A DNA stretch of 7,026 nt from Bacteroidota bacterium (GTDB lineage: Bacteria > Bacteroidota > Bacteroidia > Chitinophagales > UBA2359): positions 1-7,026 of the forward strand of contig JAHDGP010000246.1 of the NCBI GenBank assembly GCA_020627525.1, in the 5' to 3' direction. Under the pieces are notes generated by a model. That model was not told the origin of the DNA. It did no database searches and saw nothing but the letters and a program-made list of their open reading frames with translations. Below, piece by piece: positions 6,987 through 7,026 of the stretch (positions are counted from its first letter, which is position 1; every line of letters begins with the position of its first letter). Made by a program: the position numbers and the translations under genes.

Positions 6987-7026
6987 TTGAACTTTCTTCA
7001 TCCTATATATTTTTGGGGATTACTTA
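6987..7026 (+). CDS. Probable BatA-type membrane protein (aerotolerance regulator N-terminal region), 3' partial
   Basis: Only 13 full codons are visible, reading MNFLHPIYFWGLL from a TTG at 6987. This closely resembles the start of Bacteroidota Bat proteins, whose N-terminal double-membrane domain typically begins M-x-F-L-x-P-x-Y/F-L-W and runs straight into a hydrophobic helix. An in-frame TAA at 6981-6983, two codons upstream, leaves TTG as the only plausible start. The 19-base gap after the DUF58 gene is A/T-rich. In this gene order a BatA/BatB-like membrane protein with a VWA domain, or a DUF4381-like membrane protein, is expected next. The call rests on a very short peptide plus context, so which Bat protein it is remains open. 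Confidence 0.68.
   Translation, partial: MNFLHPIYFWGLL

Overview
The window is AT-rich and compact, and every gene I can support lies on the + strand. It most likely comes from a member of the Bacteroidota. The best evidence is a secreted protein with a C-terminal type IX secretion (T9SS) sorting domain. Supporting signs are a choice-of-anchor-B beta-propeller, the MoxR / DUF58 / BatA gene order, and A/T-rich start regions without clear Shine-Dalgarno sequences. I cannot assign a genus.

Layout: (1) The 3' part of a gene for a periplasmic-binding-protein-fold protein, cut by the left edge (to 1054). (2) A 628-residue secreted beta-propeller protein with a carboxypeptidase-regulatory-like domain and a T9SS sorting domain; its reading frame overlaps gene 1 by 62 bases. 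(3) A metallo-beta-lactamase-fold hydrolase that starts with TTG two bases after gene 2. (4) A succinate-semialdehyde-dehydrogenase-like aldehyde dehydrogenase with an intact active site. (5) A MoxR-type AAA+ ATPase that starts with TTG one base after gene 4. (6) A DUF58 protein with an intact MIDAS-like DxSxS motif. (7) The first 13 codons of a probable BatA-type membrane protein, also starting with TTG and cut by the right edge.

All gaps are 20 bases or shorter, and I found no convincing internal promoter or terminator, so the window reads as part of one long transcription unit. Genes 5 to 7 form the start of a classic Bacteroidota MoxR-DUF58-Bat module, thought to act as an ATPase chaperone with von Willebrand-type partners at the inner membrane. 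Genes 3 and 4 are soluble metabolic or detoxification enzymes of unknown specificity, tightly packed in front of that module. Genes 1 and 2 encode envelope and exported proteins.

No RNA gene, mobile element or CRISPR array is visible, and no stretch above 300 bases lacks a gene. I do not see a clear undescribed system. The points most worth a second look are the repeated TTG starts, the altered metal motif in the hydrolase, and the coupling of the two enzymes to the MoxR module.
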